Positions 57,553 to 64,000 of a stretch of DNA of 64,000 bases are shown here, piece by piece. The DNA is from Myxococcales bacterium. GTDB lineage: Bacteria > Myxococcota_A > Polyangia > Polyangiales > Polyangiaceae. The notes beneath the pieces are model-generated. The model did not search any database. It saw nothing but the letters and a program-made list of their open reading frames with translations, and was not told the DNA's origin. A program made the position numbers and the translations under genes. Each line of letters starts with the position of its first letter. The first letter of the stretch is position 1. The stretch is taken from the NCBI GenBank assembly GCA_016191785.1, contig JACPVJ010000149.1, positions 52,114 through 116,113 of the forward strand, in the 5' to 3' direction.

Positions 57553-58716
57553 ATGGCACAGCAAGACAACCAGACGCCTTCCGGTGAAGGCAGCATCGTC
57601 CCCCTCGAGGTCTTCGAGGCGCTCCCCAAGACGGACCTCCACGTCCACCTCGATGGCTCGCTTCGGCTCGAGACCATCCTCGACATCGCGAAGGCCGAGC
57701 GCATCGAGCTGCCCGCGACCAGCGCCGAAGGCCTGCACGCCGCCATCGGCTGCGGCAAGAACTTCGGCTCGCTGGTCGACTACTTGAAGGGCTTCGACAT
57801 CACGCTGCGCGTGATGCAGACCGAAGAGTCCCTCGAGCGCATCGCCTTCGAGCTGGCGGAGGACGCCCAGCGCGAGAACGTCCGCTACATGGAGGTGCGC
57901 TACGCGCCCATGCTGCACACCCGACGCGGTCTGAAGCTGACCAAGGTGGTCGAGGCCGTGCTCGACGGGCTGCGCCGCGCGCGAGAGACCTACGGCATCA
58001 AGGCCAACGTCATCATCTGCGGGATCCGCAACATTTCCCCCGAGAGCTCGTACGAAATGGCCGAGCTGGCCGTGGCCTACAAGGGCCGCGGCGTGGTCGG
58101 GTTCGATCTGGCGGGGGCCGAGGCCGAGTTCCCCGCCAAGCACCACCGCGACTCGTTCCAGCTGGTGCGGGACAACAACATCAATTGCACGATCCACGCC
58201 GGCGAGGCCTACGGGCCCGAGTCCATCGCCCAGGCCATCCACGTGTGCGGCGCCCATCGCATCGGCCACGGCTGCCGCCTGCGCGAAAACGGCGACCTGC
58301 TCCACTACCTGAACGACCACCGCATTCCCCTCGAGTGCTGCCCGTCGAGCAACGTGCAGACCGGGGCGGTGCGAGACGTCGCGAGCCACCCGCTCAAGCT
58401 GTATTACGACCTGGGCCTGCGCGTGACGGTGAACACCGACAACCGGCTGATCACCGACACCACCGTGTCGAAGGAGCTGTGGCTCTGCCACGCCAAGATG
58501 GGGCTCTCGTTCTCGGACGTGAAGAGCATCATCGTGGCCGGCTTCAAATCGAGCTTCCGACCCTTCCACGAGAAGCAGGCGGCGCTCCGCCGCGTCACCC
58601 AAGAGCTGGCCCGCTACGACGACTCGGGCGCGCTCAAGTCCAGCCCGGCCGCTGTGGTCGACTCGCGTCGCATCCGTGGCAGCGCCGAGCTGCCGCCGGA
58701 CCCGCCGCAGAGCTGA
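57553..58716 (+). CDS. add: Adenosine deaminase family protein
   Basis: A 387-residue metal-dependent deaminase. The first Zn ligands are in TDLHVHLDGSL (about 32), then YMEVRYAP, the third His with catalytic Glu in CTIHAGEAYGP (about 216), HRIGHG and VTVNTDNRL. In the last motif NTDN replaces the usual NTDDP; this variant occurs in some bacterial adenosine deaminases. Expected reaction is adenosine to inosine. ATG 57553 is preferred to GTG 57538. AMP or adenine deaminases share the fold, so substrate is probable, not certain. Confidence 0.82.
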   Translation: MAQQDNQTPSGEGSIVPLEVFEALPKTDLHVHLDGSLRLETILDIAKAERIELPATSAEGLHAAIGCGKNFGSLVDYLKGFDITLRVMQTEESLERIAFELAEDAQRENVRYMEVRYAPMLHTRRGLKLTKVVEAVLDGLRRARETYGIKANVIICGIRNISPESSYEMAELAVAYKGRGVVGFDLAGAEAEFPAKHHRDSFQLVRDNNINCTIHAGEAYGPESIAQAIHVCGAHRIGHGCRLRENGDLLHYLNDHRIPLECCPSSNVQTGAVRDVASHPLKLYYDLGLRVTVNTDNRLITDTTVSKELWLCHAKMGLSFSDVKSIIVAGFKSSFRPFHEKQAALRRVTQELARYDDSGALKSSPAAVVDSRRIRGSAELPPDPPQS

Positions 58717-58725
58717 GCGCGGCGC

Positions 58726-59661
58726 TCAGAACCGGATCGCCGCGCGCACGTCGGTGATGGTGGCGGCCTGGAGCGAATCGACCGCGCGCTCGAGCTCGTC
58801 GGACTCGAGCTCGGGCAACATCACCATGAACCGCACGTACAGGTCGCCGTGCTGCGCGCCGCGGCGGACGCCCTTCTTGCTCAGCCGCACGACCTTGCCG
58901 CTGTTGGCGTGCTTCGGCACGCTCAGGCTGACCTCGCCGTCCGGCGTGGGCACCCGCACCTTGGCGCCCCGGTAGGCCTCCCCCACGGTGATGGGCAAAT
59001 CCAGGTGCAGATCGAGCCCGCGACGCTCGAACACCGGGTGAGGGGTCACGCGAATGGTCAGCACAAGATCGCCGGGCTTGCCCCCTGCCCCCGGCGAGCC
59101 GTGGCCGGCCACGCGCACCTTGTCGCCGTCGCCCGCGCCGGGTGGCACGCGCACGGTGACGTCTTCGCCACCCTCTTGGACGCGCAGGCTGAGGCTGGCC
59201 CCGCGAATGGCGCTCACGAAGTCCACCGTCACCTCGGCCGCCACGTCGGAGCCGCGCGACGGCCGCCCGCGACCACGCCCCTGGCCGAAGATGTCCCCGA
59301 ACAGGTCCCCGAACCCCCCGCCGTTGCCGCTGCCGCCACTCAAGATGTCGTCGAGCGAAAAGCCCTGGGCGCCGCGGCCGCGTGCACCGCCACGACTGGC
59401 CCGCTGATACGCCCGAGCCGCGTTCGGGTTGAAGCCCTCGCGCAGGCCCTCTTCACCGAACTCGTCGTACAGCTTGCGCTGTTTCGGATCGCTGAGCACT
59501 TGATAAGCCCGATTCACGGACTTGAACCGCGCCTCCATCTTCTTGTCCCCGGGGTGGCGGTCGGGGTGCAGCTTGGCCGCGAGCTTGCGGTAAGCCTTCT
59601 TGATCTGCTCGGCGTCGGCGCCCTTCTCGACGCCGAGCTCGGAATAGAAGTCCGCTGCCAT
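58726..59661 (-). CDS. DnaJ-family co-chaperone (CbpA-like, no zinc finger)
   Basis: A 311-residue J-protein. The J domain (4-70) has KKAYRKLAAKLHPDRHPGD with the HPD motif. A Gly/Phe-rich segment (GGGFGDLFGDIFGQGRGRGR) follows, then two C-terminal substrate-binding domains (VPPGAGDGDKVRVAGHGSPG, LDLHLDLPITVGEAYRGAKV). The Cys-rich zinc finger of DnaJ proper is absent, so it is a type II (CbpA-like) partner of DnaK. ATG 59661 is chosen over the longer frame. Confidence 0.88.
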   Translation of the reverse strand: MAADFYSELGVEKGADAEQIKKAYRKLAAKLHPDRHPGDKKMEARFKSVNRAYQVLSDPKQRKLYDEFGEEGLREGFNPNAARAYQRASRGGARGRGAQGFSLDDILSGGSGNGGGFGDLFGDIFGQGRGRGRPSRGSDVAAEVTVDFVSAIRGASLSLRVQEGGEDVTVRVPPGAGDGDKVRVAGHGSPGAGGKPGDLVLTIRVTPHPVFERRGLDLHLDLPITVGEAYRGAKVRVPTPDGEVSLSVPKHANSGKVVRLSKKGVRRGAQHGDLYVRFMVMLPELESDELERAVDSLQAATITDVRAAIRF

Positions 59662-59680
59662 GGCTGAGCCGCCTCTGAAC

Positions 59681-60520
59681 CTACGCCCGGGATCGCGGCT
59701 TCGCAACGGGTCGGCGGCTGCGCGCCACGGTGGCGCTGGCGACCAGCGAATCGGCGTCGGGCCCGGGCGCTTCCTCGGAGAAGTCGGCGGTGAAACAGAT
59801 GTCCGAGAACCCGTTGTAGTGGAGCAGCGCCTCCATCTCGCGGGGGAAGAACTGACGATGCGACAGGGGAACGCTGAAGCCCTCGCCGCCTCGGCGGGGC
59901 GTCATGTCCATCCAGATCACCAAGAGCTGCCGCAGCGGGTGGTATTCGAAGCGCTCGCGATAGCTCATCTGCTCGCCGGTGGTGGGGTGGCGAAAGCTGG
60001 GCGCGGCGAACGAGCGATTCGGATCCAGCGCCAGATCGGCGGGCGAGGGCAGAGAGAAGTCGAAGACGAAGCGCCCGCCGGGGGCCAGGTGCTGGCGGAC
60101 CCGGGCGAAGAACGCCTCGACGTCGGCCCGCTCGTAGAGGTGCAGCACCGTGTTGAACGGCGCGATCACCAGGGGAAAGCGCCGCTTCAGGCGCACGCTG
60201 CGCATGTCGCCGTGCACCGTCTCGACGCTTGCGGCGCCTCGCGCGCGCTTCTGCTGCAGGCTGGCGAGCATGCGCTCCGAGAGATCGACCCCGACCACCT
60301 CGAACCCGGCGCGAGCCAGGGCCAACGCCACCCGCCCGTTCCCCACGCCGTACTCGAGCACCGGGCCGCCGAAGCGCTTGGCCAGCGAGACGTAGTACGC
60401 CACGTCGCGCTTCCGAGCCCGGTACGCCAGGTCGTAATAGGCCGGGTCGTCGTAGTGCGCGCGGGCGCCGGCATCGCGCACGGCATCGACGTCGTCGATC
60501 ACCGCCGCGCGCTTGGCCAT
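59681..60520 (-). CDS. Class I SAM-dependent methyltransferase
   Basis: A 279-residue methyltransferase. Motif I is PVLEYGVGNGRVALALA (about 54), motif II VVGVDLSERML and motif IV PLVIAPFNTVLHLYERADVE. The middle insertion (about 150-230) is unusual, with FDFSLPSPADLAL. The substrate is not known; it resembles ubiquinone/menaquinone-type small-molecule methyltransferases. It lies 7 bases after rpoZ in the same direction. Confidence 0.75.
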   Translation of the reverse strand: MAKRAAVIDDVDAVRDAGARAHYDDPAYYDLAYRARKRDVAYYVSLAKRFGGPVLEYGVGNGRVALALARAGFEVVGVDLSERMLASLQQKRARGAASVETVHGDMRSVRLKRRFPLVIAPFNTVLHLYERADVEAFFARVRQHLAPGGRFVFDFSLPSPADLALDPNRSFAAPSFRHPTTGEQMSYRERFEYHPLRQLLVIWMDMTPRRGGEGFSVPLSHRQFFPREMEALLHYNGFSDICFTADFSEEAPGPDADSLVASATVARSRRPVAKPRSRA

Positions 60521-60527
60521 GGGTCGC

Positions 60528-60773
60528 TCAGAGCGTGCGATCGAGCTGGATGCACTCGGCGATGTACTCGCGAACGACGTCGTCGGCGGTGCGGTGGAAG
60601 CGCACGCGGCCCTTCGCGATCTCGCGCAGGCTCACCACCGCCGGCTTGTTCTTGGCGTTGACGAGCTGGGGCGCACCCTTCATCAGCTGGCGACAGCGGG
60701 TGGCAGCGAGCACGACCAACGCGAAGCGGTTCTCTTCCTGCTCCAGGCAGTCTTCGACGGTGACGCGGGCCAT
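60528..60773 (-). CDS. rpoZ: RNA polymerase omega subunit
   Basis: An 81-residue omega subunit: MARVTVEDCLEQEENRFALV, then LAATRCRQLMKGAPQLV and NKPAVVSLREIAKGRV, the whole conserved core. It stabilises the polymerase beta' subunit. AGGAG sits about 12 bases before the ATG. Length and sequence match the family. Confidence 0.93.
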   Translation of the reverse strand: MARVTVEDCLEQEENRFALVVLAATRCRQLMKGAPQLVNAKNKPAVVSLREIAKGRVRFHRTADDVVREYIAECIQLDRTL

Positions 60774-60800
60774 TTCTATGTCGCTCCTAATCGAAAGGGG

Positions 60801-60833
60801 GCGCGGACCATAGCCAAGCGCCCGGGTCCGCGC
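60801..60833 (-). terminator. Hairpin between the amine oxidase gene and rpoZ
   Basis: A perfect 9-base inverted repeat (GCGCGGACC / GGTCCGCGC) with a 15-base loop, in the 93-base gap. Read on the minus strand it is followed by a C/T-rich stretch (CCCCTTTCG), so it may terminate the upstream amine oxidase transcript. Confidence 0.5.
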
Positions 60834-60866
60834 AACCTTCGGAAAAACACCGCGAATTACCGCGGG

Positions 60867-62549
60867 TTACAGCCGACCAGCTTGGATGTCGTCGAGCAAC
60901 TCGCCGGCCGCGCGGATCCCCGAGGTGAGCGCGCCCTCCATGAAGCCCTGGTAGTTGTAGAAGCTGTCGGCGTGCTCGCCGGCGAACTTCACGAGCCCGG
61001 CCGGCACCGACTCGAGCCCGCAGATCGAGGTGAACTGCCCGGGCAGGTAGCAGGTGTACGACCCGCGCGAGGTCGACTGGGTGAGCCAGTGCGCGAAGTG
61101 CGCGCGGTACGCGCCGGCGTCGCGCGTCGCGGCGGCCTTCACGCCCGGGTACACCACGTCGAGGTCGGTCAGGAACGCGTCCACCTGCCCTTGAATCACG
61201 GCGGGGTTGATCACCTTGGCCGACGGCGAACCGATGTGACACGCCCCGCAGCCGCTGACCGGCACCGTGGGCTGTTGAAGCTGTCGGCCGCGCTCGCCGC
61301 CACTGTAGTCGGTCAAGATCGCGCTCGGCCCGGCCAGCGTGTAGTTCGTCTCCCACACGTTCTGCACGTTGGGCAAGTCGGAATAGACCGTGCCGTTCGA
61401 GCCGTAGAGCGTGGCCCAGGGCCGGCTGTCGAACTGGATCATGGTCTTGGCGTTGTGGCCGTACCCGAGCTGCGTGATGGCGCGCAGCTGATCGGCAGAG
61501 AGCCCCAGGCTCGGGTCGAGCGTGATGTTGCGGAGCACCGAGAACGGAAGCGCGATCACCAGGGCGTCGGCCAGCTCTTCCGTCGTCGAGCCGTTCAGCC
61601 TGAGCGCGTACTGCCCGAAGGCGTTCTTGCGGATGTGCGTCACTCGGGCGCCGCGCACGATGGGCCCCGGCAGCCGATCGGCGATGCCGGTGGCGATGGC
61701 GTCGTTGCCGCCGATCAGGTGCCAGCGCTCGTCGCTGGTCGCGAACGGGTCGAAGCTCGAGCGGCGATCGAGGTGGAAGAAGAGCAGCATGTTGAGGCAG
61801 CTCTGCTCGCTGGGCTCGCGGCCGTACTCGGCCACGTACGCCTCTTTCATCGCCGCGGTGGCCAGCGGCAGATCCCCGCCGCGGGTCGCCAGGTAGTCCT
61901 CGAGGCTGGTGTGGTCGAGCAGCAAGTCCGACGCGTTGTGGCTGAAGAAGCTCGGCGCGGCCGAGAGCGCCTGAATGTCGGGCCGCATGCGCTGCACCAG
62001 CACGCGCATCTGATCGACCACGTCCTCTTCCGACCAGCTCTGACCGAAGAAGTGGTACGCGGTCTCGCCGGGCGCCTTGACCAGATCTTCGCGGGCGAGC
62101 CCCAGCTCTTGAGCGTACGCCAGCATCAGCTTGTGCTGGTTGTCGATCAGCTCGCCGCCGTTCTCGGCAACCTGCCCGGTGAAGCTCCGGTTCGAGTAGA
62201 CGCGCCCGCCGACCCGTGTCGCGTGGGCTTCGTAGAGGGTGGCGCTGACGCCCTGCGCGCGCAGCGTGTCGGCGCAGGCCAGACCCGCGAGACCGCCGCC
62301 CAAGATCGCGATGCGCGCGTTGGTGGCGTACTTCCCCGCGGCTCGCGCCCCCGGCACCACGCCGAGCAGCACACCAGCGCCCGCCGCCGCCCCTCCGAGG
62401 AACACGCGTCGCGAGAACGCACGCCGCGCTGCTTCCTCGCTCTCGGCCCGCAGCTCGGAAGCGCTGGCCGGCGAGAGCTGGCGCTCGCCGCACAGGCGGC
62501 TCAGGTGCAGTGCGCGGCGAAGCGTGTCGAACTTTCGTGATCGGGCCAT
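60867..62549 (-). CDS. Tat-exported flavin amine oxidase with a CxxCH motif
   Basis: A 560-residue FAD enzyme. The N-terminus has a twin-arginine-like signal (SRRVFLGGAAAGAGVLLG, about 48-65). The FAD dinucleotide motif is IAILGGGLAGLACADTL, followed by YEAHATRVGGRV. The C-terminal FAD motif is GLVKFAGEHAD near 526. Unusually, SGCGACHIGSP (about 430) carries a CxxCH sequence, as in covalent c-type haem binding. ATG 62549 is chosen because AGGAG lies 9 bases upstream. Substrate may be an amine or amino acid. Confidence 0.8.
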   Translation of the reverse strand: MARSRKFDTLRRALHLSRLCGERQLSPASASELRAESEEAARRAFSRRVFLGGAAAGAGVLLGVVPGARAAGKYATNARIAILGGGLAGLACADTLRAQGVSATLYEAHATRVGGRVYSNRSFTGQVAENGGELIDNQHKLMLAYAQELGLAREDLVKAPGETAYHFFGQSWSEEDVVDQMRVLVQRMRPDIQALSAAPSFFSHNASDLLLDHTSLEDYLATRGGDLPLATAAMKEAYVAEYGREPSEQSCLNMLLFFHLDRRSSFDPFATSDERWHLIGGNDAIATGIADRLPGPIVRGARVTHIRKNAFGQYALRLNGSTTEELADALVIALPFSVLRNITLDPSLGLSADQLRAITQLGYGHNAKTMIQFDSRPWATLYGSNGTVYSDLPNVQNVWETNYTLAGPSAILTDYSGGERGRQLQQPTVPVSGCGACHIGSPSAKVINPAVIQGQVDAFLTDLDVVYPGVKAAATRDAGAYRAHFAHWLTQSTSRGSYTCYLPGQFTSICGLESVPAGLVKFAGEHADSFYNYQGFMEGALTSGIRAAGELLDDIQAGRL

Positions 62550-62772
62550 CTGGATCGTCTCCTGACCCACAAACACCTACATCGTTTCCTGGCACCCGTC
62601 TCGGGAAAAAGCGGGGCGCACTCGCGCCCGCACGATCACCGCGGTCGTCACGCTTCGAGCAGCCGCCGCGATGACCTCCCGTTGACGCCATCACACGCCG
62701 CGCTCGGCTGATCGAGCGTGGCGCACGTCGGCCGGCACCGCGCGCCCGATGCGCGCGACTCGGGAGGTTCTC

Positions 62773-63651
62773 GTGACACGTGCGTGTGCGCGCCGACGCT
62801 GGCGCGCGAGTGTAGCGGTGTGTTCTCTGGTTGGCGCGGCGTGGCTCGTCGCATCGCCGGCCAATGTTCAGGTGGCAGCCGCGAAGAGCGCCTCTGCCCC
62901 CGCGCGGCCGAGCCAGCCGGAAGCCCCGCCCGCCGAGCCGGAAGCGCCGCCGCTCCCCAGCGGTCCGCTCTATCTGAACGACGAGCGCGGCACGCCGAAC
63001 GTGCTCGCCTATCCCCCGCGCCGTGCCACGCCCGCGCCGCGCGCCCCCACGGTGATGCTGCACGGCATGTGCGACGAGCCGGAGTGGGAGTGCCCACACT
63101 TCGCCAGCGCCACGAACGATCGTGGCTTCTTGATCTGCCCGCGCGCCAACCTGCGCTGCGACGGCGGCGGATCCATCTGGTCCGGCGACAAGCGCTTCGA
63201 AGCGTCGATCGAGGCCAGCATCGCCCGAGTCGCCGCCGAGCACCCGGCGCACGTGGACGCCAGCGCCGGCCGCACCCTGATCGGGTTCTCGCTGGGCGCG
63301 ATTCGCGCGGTCGAGCTCGCGAACGACGGCGGGGGAAAGTGGCGCAGCGTGATCGCCATCGGCGCCAAGGTCCACCCGCGCGCCGACCGCCTGCGGAAGG
63401 CGGGTGTCGAGCGCATCGTGCTCGCCGCCGGCGATCACGACATGATGAAGTGGCACATGGTGGGCGAGGCCAAGCGCCTCGCGCGGGCGGGCTTTCCCGT
63501 GGCCTTCATGAGCATGGGCAAGGTCGGACACACCTTCCCCCGAGACATGGAGGCGCGGATGAAGCGCGCGCTGGCCTGGACCGACGGCGACGACGCGGCC
63601 CTGACGCCCACCGCGGCCGGTGAGATGGTCTTCGTCCCGGCGCCGAAATGA
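62773..63651 (+). CDS. Secreted alpha/beta hydrolase
   Basis: A 292-residue exported protein (signal around SVAVCSLVGAAWLVASPAN, then a Pro-rich linker). The fold shows VMLHGMCDEPEWECPHF (oxyanion strand), the nucleophile elbow GFSLGA (Ser in GxSxG), an acid in AAGDHDMMK and the His in VGHTFP. It is typical of dienelactone-hydrolase or carboxylesterase-like proteins. GTG 62773 is chosen because GGGAGG lies 5 bases upstream; ATG 62749 is the longer alternative and lacks a ribosome site. Confidence 0.75.
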   Translation: MTRACARRRWRASVAVCSLVGAAWLVASPANVQVAAAKSASAPARPSQPEAPPAEPEAPPLPSGPLYLNDERGTPNVLAYPPRRATPAPRAPTVMLHGMCDEPEWECPHFASATNDRGFLICPRANLRCDGGGSIWSGDKRFEASIEASIARVAAEHPAHVDASAGRTLIGFSLGAIRAVELANDGGGKWRSVIAIGAKVHPRADRLRKAGVERIVLAAGDHDMMKWHMVGEAKRLARAGFPVAFMSMGKVGHTFPRDMEARMKRALAWTDGDDAALTPTAAGEMVFVPAPK

Positions 63652-63678
63652 GCCGGACCGCACTAGACTTCGCCAAGC

Positions 63679-64000
63679 ATGGACGCCCGACGATTCGCGC
63701 CGGCCACCGAACGCAATCGCGAGCCGATCTTGGCCGTGCTGGCCCGCGTCATCGGCACCGGCGCGCGGGTCCTCGAGATCGCGGCGGGCAGCGGCGAGCA
63801 CGCCTGTTTTTTCGCGGCGCGACTGCCCGTCGCTGAGTGGCAACCGACCGACCCCGACGCGGACAGCCGCGCCAGCATCGACGCCTGGCGCGCCCACACG
63901 CGACTCGATCACGTCAGGCCAGCGCTCGCCCTCGACGTGACCGCCGAACCGTGGCCCGTCACCCGCACCGACGCCGTGGTGTGCATCAACATGATCCACA
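63679..64000 (+). CDS. DUF938-like SAM methyltransferase, cut by right edge
   Basis: The frame from ATG 63679 runs off the window end. It reads MDARRFAPATERNREPILAV, then VLEIAAGSGEHACFFAARLP (SAM motif I), PTDPDADSRASIDAWRAHT and VVCINMIH, the pattern of DUF938 methyltransferases. The C-terminus is missing. Role unknown. Confidence 0.75.
   Translation, partial: MDARRFAPATERNREPILAVLARVIGTGARVLEIAAGSGEHACFFAARLPVAEWQPTDPDADSRASIDAWRAHTRLDHVRPALALDVTAEPWPVTRTDAVVCINMIH

Overview
The window is very high in G+C and densely coding, with many 4-base ATGA/GTGA stop-start overlaps. It carries a Hanks-type Ser/Thr kinase with a PEGA-like tail, a PilZ protein of the myxobacterial kind, multi-module response regulators, and many lipoproteins whose lipid-modified Cys is followed by a Gly/Ala/Ser-rich linker. 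Together these point to a large-genome Myxococcota, most likely Polyangiales (Sorangium/Polyangium-like). That placement is inference; there is no rRNA in the window. No tRNA, CRISPR array, IS element or prophage was recognised.

Layout. 1-1088: a PAS-domain protein cut by the left edge (minus) and a YrdC/Sua5-domain protein. 1092-13798: a polyhydroxyalkanoate (PHA) region. A nine-gene minus-strand run (11052 down to 1092) encodes two paralogous lipoproteins, a lipoprotein alpha/beta hydrolase, an outer-membrane beta-barrel, a PhaE-like subunit, an acyl-CoA synthetase, PHA synthase PhaC, an exported GH5 glycosidase and a Gly-rich surface protein. The divergent plus-strand run is phaR, phasin, a second phaC and a PhaB/FabG-like reductase. 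TGC-N3-GCA operator-like sites sit around the phaR and phasin promoters. 13845-22575: a PH-like membrane protein; an exported FGE-like/PHP/ceramidase-like operon; and a convergent degenerate sulfatase-fold lipoprotein. 22602-25844: a large Hpt/REC/DUF4388-type/PEGA-like signalling protein.

25913-34119 is mostly metabolism: leuB-like, dapF, a DUF167 gene, a fused aroK-aroB, two envelope proteins, zapA, a TetR-family regulator with a start-codon problem, bioF and bioD. 34109-39086: a lone ABC ATPase, then the classic MoxR / DUF58 / transglutaminase operon. 39090-44526: a small secreted protein, a lipoprotein metallopeptidase, rpe, a GNAT, a PilZ protein, a Cys-rich lipoprotein and a cyclic-nucleotide-binding protein. 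44529-47091: two sister lipoproteins, then tyrA translationally coupled to a catalytically dead DAHP-synthase-like protein. 47213-50001: a Ser/Thr kinase coupled to a TSPPY-type DNA methyltransferase.

50002-51376 is a visibly lower-GC accessory patch with a HicB-like gene and a small partner. 51377-64000 is housekeeping and envelope: serS, rnr, a VKOR-DsbA fusion with a poly-Asp tail, an adenosine deaminase, a DnaJ-family chaperone, a methyltransferase, rpoZ, a Tat-exported flavin amine oxidase carrying a CxxCH motif, a secreted alpha/beta hydrolase, and a DUF938-like methyltransferase cut by the right edge.

The most coherent possible new system is the PhaR-centred locus. The operon layout suggests that surface lipid hydrolysis, import, CoA activation and storage as polyester are encoded together. 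The strongest single-gene oddities are the DAHP-synthase pseudoenzyme next to tyrA, the amine oxidase with a haem-c-like motif, and the low-GC HicB-like pair.
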